Below are positions 23,431 through 32,915 of a DNA stretch of 64,000 bases, one piece after another (position 1 is the first letter of the stretch; every line of letters begins with the position of its first letter). The DNA is taken from positions 64,937,838-65,001,837 of the forward strand of contig NC_080168.1 of assembly GCF_950295315.1 (NCBI RefSeq), in the 5' to 3' direction. The DNA is from Erinaceus europaeus. Its lineage: Eukaryota > Chordata > Mammalia > Eulipotyphla > Erinaceidae. A program made the position numbers and the translations under genes. The notes under the pieces were generated by a model that was not told the DNA's origin, searched no databases, and was given only the letters and a program-made list of their open reading frames with translations.

Positions 23431-23880
23431 TTTTTTTTTTTTTTTTTGGTCCAGTACGTCAAGCCTCTTTATTGTAAAAGTATATCCAGCATCTTCCCAA
23501 GAGCTCTGGCTAGAGCAGCCTGTGGGTCTGACTGGAGGGCATGAGACAGAAGTAGGCTGGACTTCTGGTTTCCCGTTTGAGCCCTAGCCTCACAGGGGAA
23601 ATGCTGACCAATGAAGTCAGTGCCAGCACTGACAGTGGTCTCAGGGTCAGGGAGAGTTCTCTAGCTCAGTTCCCTGCTCATTCATCTGGGTCTGTTTTGT
23701 GGCTTTAATAGAATTAAAGAAGCATTTACATTGAGGCTTTAGGAGCACTTTCGCACTGCTCAGCTCACAGTGCAACATCAACACCCTGCATGGAGGATGG
23801 GAACTTTGCAGCCAGCAGGCTGACATGAGTGCACTTAACTGCACACCAAGAAAAACTGCATTTCCCAAGGAACTGCTCTA
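23431..23880 (-). pseudogene. Retrocopy of an mRNA 3' end (parent gene not identified)
   Basis: On the minus strand this reads as the 3' part of a transcript: sequence, an AATAAA signal (TTTATT on + at 23468-23473), then about 20 bases on a 17-nt poly(A) tail (T run 23431-23447). That arrangement is diagnostic of an L1-mobilised retrocopy. A minus-strand frame of 73 codons (23868-23647) ends ATKQTQMNEQGTELENSP and stop and may carry the parent's C-terminus; the downstream 200 bases would be 3'UTR. I do not recognise the parent protein. The 5' end is not defined: no clear TSD was found, so the copy may start further right than shown. Confidence 0.65.
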
Positions 23881-24114
23881 TCTTTCTATGAAAAGTCCAA
23901 TTATAAGTAGTTTCTTGAAAATAAGACTAATGGAAAATGTCTCTTAGGCAGCAAATATTGCTTGCTTAATTTTCTGTATTTACTATTTCCCAGCCCTAAT
24001 CATTCCTACATTTTGAATCCCATAAGACTGAAGTGTTCTGCCTGACTACAAGTCAGAGGCATATGTAACATAATGAAAGTGAATATGGGCACACTCCAAT
24101 AGTCACCTGTAATA
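23881..24114. other. Unclassified stretch
   Basis: May contain the 5' continuation of the retrocopy. No definite feature. Confidence 0.3.
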
Positions 24115-24415
24115 AAGATGGAGTTAATCCATCAGCACCCGGAGAGGGAAGGAAAAGGAGAGAGACATATGGAGGTAGTAATGTTGTCATGAGTGGCTTG
24201 GAGGGGAAGAGAGGATTGAATCAGGAGAAAAAGTGAAATTATGTATAAATGAGGACAGATAGTTGTAGAAATGATGATTGGCTCATGTCTACAGCCTTAG
24301 GGAACTATGGTGGATTGCAGTGGGGAGAGAAGATTCAGAACTCTGGTGGTGAAAATGGTGTGGATTCAAACCCCTGTTGACATGTAATTTTGTAAAATAA
24401 AAATAAAATTTTTTT
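24115..24415 (+). mobile_element. L1 3'UTR fragment
   Basis: A GA-rich section, GAACTCTGGTGGTGAAAATG, CAAACCCCTGTTGACATG and TTTGTAAAATAAAAATAAAA reproduce the L1 3' end order. Near-matching GATGGAGTTAAT and GTTGGGGTTAAT at the edges may be a diverged TSD. Confidence 0.6.
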
Positions 24416-24669
24416 TAAAGTTGGGGTTAATGACAAGTAAAGCAAGGATGCTAAGAAGTATTTCTAATCAAGTGTTTCTAATCAAGACCTGTAGCATGTT
24501 GTAGATTTCCAAAGATGTACTCCAGTGTTTTTAGTTTCCACACCTCCAGTGTTTTTAGTTTTTAGTCACTCCCCACCCATAAGCAGAGTCTGTTCCCCCA
24601 CACCATAAATCCAGGATGCAATTCAATAGCAAACAATTATTGGATATGACACTGTCTAACTTCAAAAAT

Positions 24670-25010
24670 AGTTCATAAAAGGTAATAATTTCTATCCACC
24701 TCTTCTCTGGACTCTCACCATGTCATGAGGAAACTCAAACTGTATTGTGTGGAAAGACCACAGGGCAAGTCTGGATGCAGCGTCCATCTTGGTTTGAAAT
24801 GAACCTGCAAATGAGGTGAACTCCTAGACTCTGAGTCTTACAGCTGAGGTAGCTGACATCACAGAGCACGAGATACCATCACAACTGCACCATACTCAAA
24901 TGCCCAACACACTGAATTCCCCATAATAGTAAATGCTGGTTTTATGCTACTGAGTCTTGGGGGAATTTGTCTTGCAACCACAGTAACTGGTAAACTGGTA
25001 CGAGGCCACT
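24670..25010 (+). mobile_element. MLT1-like MaLR solo LTR (ancient)
   Basis: The right half, ATGCTACTGAGTCTTGGGGG then AATTTGTCTTGCAACCACAG and TAACTGGTAAAC, corresponds to the well-conserved MLT1 end (TAAGTTTTGGGGTAATTTGT, GCAGCAATAGATAACT). CATGAGGAAACTCAAAC upstream fits the MLT1 middle. It is an ancient element shared by placental mammals. Confidence 0.6.
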
Positions 25011-25114
25011 TCACTCAGCGATGAAAGAGAAAGTCTCTGGCAAACAAAGATCACTTTCTATCTCCATATGGTTTGGATTCCAGTTTTTCATTTATTTTCT
25101 TTACCAGTCCTGGG

Positions 25115-25275
25115 CTGCTTTTTCATACAGACAGAGGAGAGAGAGAAAGAGGGAGAAATAGCATCAGCACTGCCCCTGGTGACTTGGAACTTCTGTGTGG
25201 TGCTGAGGCTCAAACCTAGGTCATATGCATGTCAAGGCAAGCAACTTACCTGTTGAGCTACTCCTCTGCCCTTTA
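25115..25275 (-). mobile_element. Diverged tRNA-derived SINE
   Basis: The minus strand reads GGGCAGAGGAGTAGCTCAAC, then AGGTTTGAGCCTCAGCACC (B-box-like), then a GA/CT-rich end. It resembles none of types A-D closely. Confidence 0.5.
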
Positions 25276-25380
25276 AAGTCTTAACTCTACGTGTAACTTT
25301 ATTAGACTCAAAGAGTGACCAGAAGACTGAGAACCACTGTGGTGAACAAGTTCATGTGTCTAGAGATCAAAAGGGATTTC

Positions 25381-25630
25381 TTTTTTTTTTTTTAATTGTT
25401 GTAGTTACTATTGTTGTTATTGATGTCATCATTGTTGGATAGGACAGAGAGAAATGGAGAGAGGAGGGGAAGATAGGGAGGGAGAAAGATAGACACCTGC
25501 AAACCTGCTTCACCGCCTGTGAAGCGACTCCCTTGCAGATGGGGAGTTGGGGGCTCGAACTGGGATCCTTATGCTGGCCCTTGAGCTTTGTGCCACCTGC
25601 GCTTAACCCACTGTGCTAGAGCCCGACTCC
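25381..25630 (-). mobile_element. Type A SINE
   Basis: T run, TTGGATAGGACAGAGAGAAA, GGGGGCTCGAACTGGGATCC, ending GAGCCCGACTCCC. Flanks ATCAAAAGGGAT and ATCAAAGGGAT form a near-perfect TSD. Confidence 0.92.
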
Positions 25631-25867
25631 CATCAAAGGGATCTCTTAGGCCTGTGTACACCATAATAATCCAGTGGCTAAAACATTAACCCCCCCGATA
25701 AAGAAATTTTTAAAAAGAAAAAAAAATTTAAAAAGAATACAGTGGGTGTTTTTTTGTATTTTTTATTTTATTGCCATTAGGGTTATCACTAGGTCTCCCT
25801 GCTGGGACTACAAATCCACCAATGCCAGTGGACAAATTTTGCTTTTTATTTTTCCCTTCTGTTTTTT

Positions 25868-25985
25868 TTTTAAACCAGAACATGGCTCAGCTCTAGCTTA
25901 TGATTATCAGAGGCATTGAACCTAGGATTTTGGAGCCTCAGGCATGAGGGTCTCTGCATAATCATTATGCTATCTACCCCTGCCC
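25868..25985 (-). mobile_element. Type C SINE (nested)
   Basis: ACCAGAACATGGCTCAGCTC, GGCATGAGGGTCTCTGC and ATTATGCTATCTACCCC. Confidence 0.85.
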
Positions 25986-25995
25986 CAATATTTTG

Positions 25996-26082
25996 TTTCT
26001 TTTAACCATAGCATTGCTCAGCTCTGGCTTATGGTGGTGCAGAGGACTGAACCTGGGACTTCAGAGCCTTAAGCACAAGAGT
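25996..26082 (-). mobile_element. Type C SINE, 5'-truncated (nested)
   Basis: TTTTAACCATAGCATTGCTC, GGACTGAACCTGGGACTTC and TTAAGCACAAGAG; the tRNA-like head is missing where it abuts the next SINE piece. Confidence 0.75.
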
Positions 26083-26170
26083 TTTTTTGCAGGTGGGGAC
26101 TGGGGTCTTGAACATGGGTCCTTGTGCACTGTAACGTGCACACAACCAGGTGCGCCACCGCCTGGCTCCC
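26083..26170 (-). mobile_element. Type B SINE head fragment (nested)
   Basis: GCAGGTGGGGACTGGGGTCT to CGCCACCGCCTGGCTCCC, the complement of the first ~85 bases of type B. Confidence 0.75.
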
Positions 26171-26375
26171 TTTTCCCTTCTATTTTATTTGCTAGAACAA
26201 AGAGAAATTGAGAGGAGAGGTAGAAAGAGAAATACACCTACAGACTTGCTTCACCATTCCTTGAAGTATCCCTTGAAGTGGGTAGTAGGCTCAAGCCTAG
26301 ATCCTTGAACATGGTAGCAAGCACTCAACTGGGTGCACCACCACCCAGCTCTCAGGAAGCCCATGTTTTAAGGCT

Positions 26376-26493
26376 TGAGATGTTATGCAAATTGATGAAA
26401 CAATCAGAGAGGTTTTAACATGTTATTAACTGACTGAGATGTTATGCAAATTGATGAAACAATCAGAGAGGTTTTAACATGTTATTAACTGAC
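26376..26493 (+). repeat. Perfect 59-bp tandem duplication
   Basis: Two adjacent copies (26376-26434, 26435-26493) show no mismatch by eye. Each begins TGAGATGTTATGCAAATTGA and ends TTATTAACTGAC, and each contains an ATGCAAAT octamer. Confidence 0.95.
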
Positions 26494-27180
26494 TCTGGTT
26501 TCGGAACACAGAACTGGCAATGTCATGAAGAAACTGGGCTGGAGGCAGGAAGTGTTCCACAAGGAAAAAATCATGAATCCATCTTTTCATATCTCTCAGT
26601 ATCTACTTTACTCAAATGACTTTTGGGGTCAACAGTTTATTTACAAGGGTAAGATGTTCTAATTATTGAAAAGGTGAAATTTTTAGTCAGTAACATTTGC
26701 TAGTAATTTCTGCTTTTAAAAGTATTTGGACAAAACTTAATATAAGATGCTCAATAAATACTTATGAAATATTATGATTGGGAAAAAAAATAAGTAGGTG
26801 GATGCTAGCTGCATTCAGATGTGACAATCTAAAAACAATCAAAACTTCCTGGTACTGGAACCAAAACAGACACCAGACAAGTGAAATGGAACTGAAAGCC
26901 CCAAAATAAGTCCCCATACCTATGGACATGTAGTTTTTCATTTTTTACAAGGGGGGGCCCAAGCATTAGATAGAGAGAGTTTTTTCAACAGACTATGTTG
27001 GAGAAAAATGGGTTGAAATGTGCAAATGAAACTGGACCACTACCTACTACAATATACAAAACTCCCAAAACATGGACATTAAACTAGACACAGAAGTAAA
27101 CATTTGCAGAACCCTTCACGATCTATGCTTCAGAACTGCCTTCAGACATTCAAGTCCAATAGCAAAGAAAAAAAAAATAG

Positions 27181-27372
27181 AGGGCCGGGCAGTGGTACAC
27201 TCAGTTAAATACACACATCACCATGTGCAAGGATCCGGGTTCAAGCACCTGCTCCCCCCCTGCAAGCAGGACATTTCACGAGTGGTGAAGCAGGTCTGAA
27301 GATGTCTCATCTTTCTTTCCCTCTCTCTCCTTCCCTGTGAATTTCTTTCTGCCCTGTCAAAAATAAAGTAGG
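27181..27372 (+). mobile_element. Type B SINE inside L1
   Basis: AGGGCCGGGCAGTGGTACAC, GGGTTCAAGCACC, GTGAAGCAGGTCTGAAG and CTGCCCTGTCAAAAATAAAG. Confidence 0.85.
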
Positions 27373-27881
27373 AAGAAAAAAAAAGAAAGTAAGTAAATAA
27401 ACCAAGGGGACTATATCAAACTAGAAAGCTTCTTTACAGCAAAGGAATCATCAGAACAGAAAAACATCCTACAGTGTTGGAGAAGATCTTTATACAACAT
27501 ATATCAAATAGAGAATAACCAAAATATATAAAGAGCTCACCAAACTTATGAAAAAAAAATGAGGAGAGGACATGGACTCAACCTTTACTGAGGAAGATAT
27601 CCAGAGGGCCAACAGACACGAGAAAAGTGCTCAAAGTCACTCATCGCCAGAGAAATGCAAATAAAGATAACAGCACACTACCACTTGCACCTGTGAGAAT
27701 GCCGTACGTTAGATGGACATAAACAGCAAGTGTTTAATAGGATGTGGGGGGAAGGGAACCCTTCTACAACGCTGTTAGGAATGCAAATTGGACCAACCCA
27801 TGTGGAAGAGAGTCCAGAGACTTCTCAGAAGACTAGAAATGGACCTACCCTGTGACCCAGCAATTCCTGTCCTTGGGATTT

Positions 27882-28081
27882 TTTTTAAAGTTTTTTATTA
27901 TCTTTATTTGATAGAGACAGGAAGAAATCAACAGAGAAGGGGGAGATAGAGACCTGCAGCCCAGCTTCACCACTTGCAAAGCTTTCCCCCTATAGCTGGG
28001 ACTGGGGGTTCAAACCTGGGTCCTTGTGTACTGTAACATGTGCACTCAGCCAGGGTGCTACCATTTGGCCCTCCTCTCCTC
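27882..28081 (-). mobile_element. Type B SINE inside L1, with 12-bp TSD
   Basis: TTATTATCTTTATTTGATAG to TACCATTTGGCCCTCC. TCCTTGGGATTT at 27870-27881 recurs at 28082-28093, where the L1 text resumes. Confidence 0.93.
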
Positions 28082-28804
28082 TCCTTGGGATTTATCGAAA
28101 GGAAATAAAAACACCCATCAGAAGAGATGTGTACACCTATGTTCATAGCAGAATTTATAGTAACCTCATCTTGGAAATAGCCCAAACACCCAATGACAGG
28201 TAAGTGGTTAAGAAAGCTGTGATGTGCAAACACGCAGAAAGCTGTTAAAAATGATGAGGTCATCTCCCTAGCTTCATCTTGGATAGAACAGGAAGGCATC
28301 GTGTTAAGTGAGCTAAGAAGCCAAGCAGAGGACAAATATACCGGATGATCTTATTTATAGGTGGAACTTAAAACAAGGAGAGAAAAGGAAAACACAAAGT
28401 GAAACTTGGGACTGGCTAAGGTCTATTTCACCAAAACTAAAGACTCTGGGGACCGAGGGTCTTGGTGTGCGCTAATGAATCCCATGTTGGGGATGACAGT
28501 GTTCTGCAGACACCTGCCACTGGGAAAATGTAGCCATGTTGACAAACCACACTGTAAGCCATTAGTCCTAAAACGGATTTTCAATTGCAAAGTAATTTTA
28601 GTGTAGAAGTAAAGAAAGTTGGCTATTTTTAAACTCTTAATAAACTTCACCATGTATGCAGTTTTATAAATTACTATGACTATGCTTTATTTCTCCATCC
28701 GTGCTTTTAATAGGTTAGCTTATATTCAATAATACGAGTCTTTTATATGTCACAGTATTTTATTAATAGTCAATACAAATGATATTATCACTCACTCAGT
28801 ATGG

Positions 28805-28890
28805 GGAAACAGTTCAAGTAGTAGAGGGCAGGGCTTATATTCCTGGGTCTCCCAGAGTTCGATACTGTGCCACATATCATGTGAAACAGT
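28805..28890 (+). mobile_element. Decayed tRNA-SINE head
   Basis: GGAAACAGTTCAAGTAGTAG, then GAGTTCGATACTGTGCC as a decayed B box, ending where the next SINE begins. Confidence 0.4.
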
Positions 28891-28894
28891 CTAA

Positions 28895-29094
28895 ATTTTT
28901 ATTTTATTTTTCAGTTAGATTTACAGGACAGCATAGCTGAGAGGAGCAGGGAAGGCAGGGAACGAGAAAGACAACTGCAGACCTGCTTCACCACTTGTGA
29001 ATCATTACTCTGCAAGTGGGGAGTGGGGGCTTGAACCTGGGTCCTTGTGCATGATGACATATGCAATTAACTGGGTGTGCCACAGCCTGGCCCC
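28895..29094 (-). mobile_element. Type B-like SINE
   Basis: Minus copy: CCTGCTTCACCACTTGTGAA, GGGGGCTTGAACCTGGGTCC, GCCACAGCCTGGCCCCC. Confidence 0.85.
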
Positions 29095-29369
29095 CTGAAA
29101 AGCAATTTTTATATAAAAGAATCCCACCACTAGCATACCGAGAAATCACACTTCATATGTATATTTAAGTCTCTAGACACTTCTGATGTTTTCAGGGAAC
29201 CAGCTGATGCTAACAGAAGCCTTCCTGTACCTGCTGCTTAGGAAGAGGAGATAGCTGCATGTCTTCATGACTGCATCATCAGGTTTCTGCACTAGTACAT
29301 GCAATGCAGGAAATCTCAGCATATTCATCACAAAACACTTTGCCAAGCCCCCAGCCATAACTGAGCTGT

Positions 29370-29525
29370 TATCTGAAGGTGTAGTACTGTGCAAAAGGTC
29401 TGGCTTGGTGCCATACACACCTGGATTTGAATCCTGGCCCTGCCACTTGGGCAAGTTAAAACCTCTCTAAGCCTTGGTGACTTCATTCATAAACTCAAGA
29501 TGAGAAAATGAGATAATGCATAGTA
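29370..29525 (+). mobile_element. MIR (ancient mammalian SINE)
   Basis: CCTGGATTTGAATCCTGGCC, CTGCCACTTGGGCAAGTTAA and CCTCTCTAAGCCTTGG followed by a TCATTCATAAACTCAAGATG section match the MIR core in order. It is the clearest relic of an element shared by all mammals here. Confidence 0.85.
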
Positions 29526-29769
29526 GCTGTTTTCCAATGACACTGGCCTTATATAATCACATTTCCTGCATCTAGGCTGGACGGAATGGAAGAGAGTTAT
29601 GAAAAAAGATTGAGGTTTCTGTCTCGAGTGCCCTTGCACTCTATTGGTGTGTTCCTGTTTTCTCTCATTCTCAGACTGCTGCTTGAGGGAAGGCAAATGC
29701 TGGACTGCAGGGCAGCCCTGTGGGGAGACGTAAGCTCTATGAAAGTGAATTCTGTAAGGCTCGTAACAG

Positions 29770-30065
29770 TCACTGAGTGAGTCAAAATGAGATAAGCCAA
29801 AAAGAGAAGGCTGGATACCAGAGAATCTCACTCAGAGGCAGAACTGAAGAACCAAAGACACAGAGGGAAACCACAAAGTCAAACTTGGACTGGGTCCTGG
29901 TACATGATGGTGGGAAAGACCCAAGTCAGGGATTGGGGGAGAGGGAACTCGAGTGTTTTGCAGACACCTATCACAAGAAGATGAGAAATGGTACCTATGT
30001 GTCAACAACTGCACTGTGAACTAATGCCCCACCCCAGTAAGATGATAAAGTAATTTTAATAAGCA
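29770..30065 (+). mobile_element. L1 3'UTR fragment
   Basis: AAATGAGATAAGCCAAAAAG, GGATACCAGAGAATCTCACT, GAACTGAAGAACCAAAGACA, GTTTTGCAGACACC and CAACAACTGCACTGTGAACT. This is the 3'UTR family also seen near 28.4 and 21.2 kb. Confidence 0.7.
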
Positions 30066-30077
30066 GATAATAGGAAC

Positions 30078-30205
30078 AGGAGGTGACACCGTGGATAAAG
30101 CACTGGACTCTCAAGCATGAGATCCTGAGTTTGATCCCTGGCAGCACATGTACCAGTATAATGTCTGGCCCTTTCTCTCCTCCTATCCGTCTCAATAACA
30201 AATAA
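30078..30205 (+). mobile_element. Type D SINE
   Basis: GGAGGTGACACCGTGGATAA, AGCACTGGACTCTCAAGCAT, GAGTTTGATCCCTGGCAGC and CTCCTATCCGTCTCAATAA. It is tRNA-derived but distinct from types A-C. Confidence 0.75.
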
Positions 30206-30487
30206 AATAAAAAAGCAGACTCTTAATAATGGTCACCTTGGTGCAACCTCTGCACAGACTGTGAGCCAGGGATACTCAGATCAGCGACTCCCAGCTTCAT
30301 GAGCCACACCAACTGTGAAAAGAGTGTTCTGTCTCTCTTCCACTTTAAACTGCTAGATTTGGAGTGATTTATTAAGCAGTAAGATGGCTTGTAACAAGGA
30401 TGACAGAGGACCTAGTGGGGGTTGTACTGTTATATGGAAAACTGAGAAATGTTACGCATGTACAAACTATTGTATTTACTGTTGAAT

Positions 30488-30705
30488 AGAGAAGAACGCG
30501 TTTGGCAAAGGACAGCCCCTCAACATTAAGTTGGAGGACTCGAAGAGCAGGACCAACAGCTTGAAAGCTGTCAGGAGCTGCTTGTTGCTGGCTTTGAAAG
30601 TGACTGGGATCCATGTGGATTCAGTCGGCTAGGAAGGATTGTCAGTTTCCCCAATGAATGGGTACTCACGGGATGCACCACGAGAAGGTTGATCCAATGC
30701 ATCCC
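30488..30705 (-). mobile_element. 218-bp 5'-end-only Vingi copy with 11-bp TSD
   Basis: On the minus strand it begins GGGATGCATTGGATCAACC and matches the first 214 nt of the full-length Vingi at 44002-44215 with about six differences, four of them at or next to CpG. It covers the ribozyme-like 5' end and the first ~40 codons. It then ends in TTCTTCTCT instead of continuing. TACTGTTGAAT flanks it exactly (30477-30487, 30706-30716), so the copy is a complete retrotransposition product and not a later deletion remnant. The Vingi 3' end with its GAA tail is absent, unlike the internal-deletion derivatives reported for the family. Confidence 0.92.
30636..30705 (-). ncRNA. HDV-like ribozyme motif, second copy
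   Basis: Same 70-nt layout as the full-length element. P1 is fully Watson-Crick here (GGGATGC with GCATCCC), and P3, L3, P4 and CTGA in J4/2 are kept. P2 is weakened: GGATCA faces CAATCC, and both changed bases fit CpG decay. The predicted cleavage point is the first base of the insertion, abutting the TSD. Confidence 0.65.
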
Positions 30706-30807
30706 TACTGTTGAATGTAAACATTAATTCCCCAATAAAGAAAATTAAAAAAAAAAAACAAAGATGAACAGCACTCTCATAAAAGTGTGTAAAGAAGAGG
30801 AAAGCCA

Positions 30808-31068
30808 GAAGTCAGGTGGTAGTGCAGCAGGTTAAGCGCATGTAGTGTGAAGCACAAGGACTGGCGAATGGATCCCAGTTCAAGCCCCTGGCTGCCCATC
30901 TGAAGGGAGTGAAGCAGGTCTGCAGGTGTCTATCTTTTCTCTCCCTGTCTTCCCCTCCTCTCTCCATCTCTCTCTGTCCTAACAATAACAACAATAACTA
31001 CAACAATAAAAGAAAGAAAAAAAAGAGCAACAAAAGAGAAAATAAATATAAAAAAAGAATACAAAAAA
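30808..31068 (+). mobile_element. Type A SINE
   Basis: CAGAAGTCAGGTGGTAGTGC, GTTCAAGCCCCTGG, CT body, CAATAACAACAATAACTAC and an A-rich tail. Flanking GAGGAAAGC/ATAGGAAAGC is a probable TSD. Confidence 0.9.
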
Positions 31069-31075
31069 AAAAAGA

Positions 31076-31177
31076 ATAGGAAAGCTATCAGGGGAAGGGA
31101 TGGGATACAGAGTTCTGGTGGTGGGAATTGTATGGAGTTATACCCCTCATCCTATGACTTTTGTCAGTGTTTCCTTT
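31076..31177 (+). mobile_element. L1 3'-terminal fragment
   Basis: GAGTTCTGGTGGTGGGAATT, GTTATACCCCTCATCCTATG and TGTCAGTGTTTCCTTTTT match the last bases of the L1 at 62.80-62.86 kb (GTACCCCTCTTATCCTATGG, TGTCAATGTTTCCTTTTT). Confidence 0.8.
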
Positions 31178-31432
31178 TTTGTTTATTTATTTTCCCTTTT
31201 GTTGCCCTTGTTTAACATTGTTGTGGTTATTGATGATGTTGGTGGTGGATAGGACAGAGAAAAATGGAGAGAGGAGGGGAAGACGGGGAGAGAGAGACAG
31301 CTGCAGAGCTGTGTCACCGCCTATGAAGCGATTCCCCTGCACATGGGGAGCCGGGGGCTTGAACCAGGATCCTTACGCCAGTCCGTGGGCTTTGCGCCAC
31401 GTGCACTTAACCCGCTGTGCCACTGCCCAACT
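31178..31432 (-). mobile_element. Type A SINE inserted in the L1 tail
   Basis: TTATTTTCCCTTTTGTTGCC to CCACTGCCCAACTC. TTTCCTTTTT occurs on both sides, and the L1 A-run resumes afterwards. Confidence 0.92.
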
Positions 31433-31444
31433 CTTTCCTTTTTA

Positions 31445-32130
31445 TAAAAAAAAAAAGATGGCTTGTAACACACATAAAGAACTTCATTTGTGCACAACAG
31501 TCTGCAAACATTACCATCCAAGAAGTAGTAGCATTCTCAAAACCAGACTTATCCAGTATTATGAGGTTGTTACCCATCATGCCCTGTAAATAAGTTTCAA
31601 CAATAAGCTTGTGGACAGTCCTTTGCCTGGTTTTGTAGATTGAAAAACAAAAGCAAAGTTTATCTGCCATTTGAGGTTTTGTTGTTAATTCTTTGTGGAG
31701 CCAGGGATTCATACATGCACAACTTCACCAACCCCAGGCCAACTTTCACATTCAGGTAGAAAAACAAACAAGGCAATGACCAAAAGACCAGACCCCTGGC
31801 ACTCCCTAGGCCTGAACCTGGGCATGTGTACAGCAGGGTATGTGCCATTCCTAGTGAGTTCTCTTTCCAGTTCTTTGTCTTACAGTTTTAAGATAACCCA
31901 AAGATAAGAATCCAAGAGTTTCTACAATTCCTACTGCTTTATAATGTAAAATTTAAGCTTTTAGAAGACAAAAGGGGAGGTAGTAAATTGGTAGATGAGG
32001 TTCAGACTGACAAAAATATTACTAAAAAAAAAAAAGCTGAGTTGATTAAAAAATACAAGAGTTTTCATCTATTATTTGATGTTTGGGATCTTTTATATGC
32101 TTTAAAAAAAAAAAAAGGGCAAGCCATCCT
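31445..32130. other. Mostly unique stretch
   Basis: A weak SINE-like match on the minus strand lies near 31690-31870. Nothing else is seen. Confidence 0.3.
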
Positions 32131-32136
32131 GGAGTC

Positions 32137-32335
32137 AGAGATATCTTCTGTGGTTGGAGGTATACCTCACCAAGCAGGAAGCCCTGGGTTTGAGCCCCAG
32201 CAGCACCGGAGTAAGCTCCACATATGGTGAACAAGGAGTGCATCATCCTCACTCAGCTCCCCATCAGAAAAAGGGAGAATCAGCTCAGAACCAGTACTAG
32301 AGACATCAACACCAGACACAGAAAAAAAAATTACA
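32137..32335 (+). mobile_element. Diverged tRNA-SINE
   Basis: GGTATACCTCACCAAGCAGG, GGGTTTGAGCCCCAGCAGC (good B box) and a weak body. Confidence 0.45.
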
Positions 32336-32342
32336 CTCTAGT

Positions 32343-32482
32343 TTTTCTCTCATTAAAAAATTATATATAATTTATAATAAATTATATATTAAATATATAT
32401 ATATTTATATATACTTACATATATAAATTATATATTTTAATAAATTATATATAACACACACACATATATATATATATATATT
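32343..32482. repeat. AT-rich / (TA)n low-complexity tract
   Basis: Almost pure A/T with TATATA runs, ending in ACACACACATATATATAT. Confidence 0.9.
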
Positions 32483-32483
32483 C

Positions 32484-32602
32484 TAACCAGAACACTGCTC
32501 AGCCCTGATTTATGATTGTGCAGGGCACTGAACCAGGAACTTGGAAGCCTCAGGCATGAGAGTCTACTTGTATAACCATTACACTATCTACCCCCACCCC
32601 CT
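32484..32602 (-). mobile_element. Type C SINE
   Basis: AACCAGAACACTGCTCAGCC, GCCTCAGGCATGAGAGTC and CATTACACTATCTACCCCCA. Confidence 0.9.
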
Positions 32603-32689
32603 TTGAAAAATTTATAAAGATTTTAAAAATAAGCATACTATCTATTTGCAATAACAAAGATCTTGAAAAAAATTAGGAAAATGACTGGA

Positions 32690-32804
32690 AGGGCAGGGGT
32701 AGATAGCATAATGGTTATGTAAAGACACTCATGACTAAGGTTCCAAAGTCCCAGGTTCAATCTTCCCAGAGCTAGCTGTGCTCTGGTTAAAAAAAAAAAA
32801 AAAA
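32690..32804 (+). mobile_element. Type C SINE
   Basis: AGGGGTAGATAGCATAATGG to GTGCTCTGGTT and a 16-nt A run. Confidence 0.93.
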
Positions 32805-32805
32805 G

Positions 32806-32915
32806 ACTGGACTGGGGAATGCAAAAAGATTTCCATGCCTGAGGCTCCCAGGTCTCAAGTTCATTCCCCAGCAGCACAAGTCATAGCTGAGCAGTGCTCT
32901 GGTTAAAAATAAGTG
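32806..32915 (+). mobile_element. Type C SINE, head incomplete
   Basis: GGCTCCCAGGTCTCAAGTTC, AGCTGAGCAGTGCTCTGGTT. It follows the previous type C directly. Confidence 0.8.

Larger units (their letters stand above)
25755..26352 (-). mobile_element. Type A-long SINE split by a later insertion cluster
   Basis: The left part (TTGCCATTAGGGTTATCACT to TTTTTCCCTTCT) is the 3' domain; the right part resumes at CCCTTCTATTTTATTTGC and runs through the body to CACCACCCAGCTCTC. TTTTCCCTTCT is repeated at both sides of the break (near 25851 and 26170), as expected for a TSD of the inserted block. Confidence 0.75.
26830..28590 (+). mobile_element. Old L1, 5'-truncated (ORF2 end plus 3'UTR), split by two SINEs
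   Basis: CTTCCTGGTACTGGAACC, CAAACTAGAAAGCTTCTTTA, AGAGAAATGCAAATAAAG, GACCCAGCAATTCCTGTCCT and AAACACCCAATGACAGG follow the last third of L1 ORF2 in order, and a 3'UTR ends near CCATTAGTCC. Frameshifts and stops are frequent. Two SINEs interrupt it at 27181-27372 and 27882-28081. Confidence 0.88.
30365..30760 (+). mobile_element. L1-type 3' end carrying a Vingi insertion
   Basis: Sequence on both sides of the 218-bp insertion joins into one 3' end: GGGGGTTGTACTGTTATATG, CATGTACAAACTATTGTATT, then TGTAAACATTAATTCCCC and AATAAAG with an A run. The assignment to L1 is by general appearance of the 3' end, so the family name is uncertain. Confidence 0.55.
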
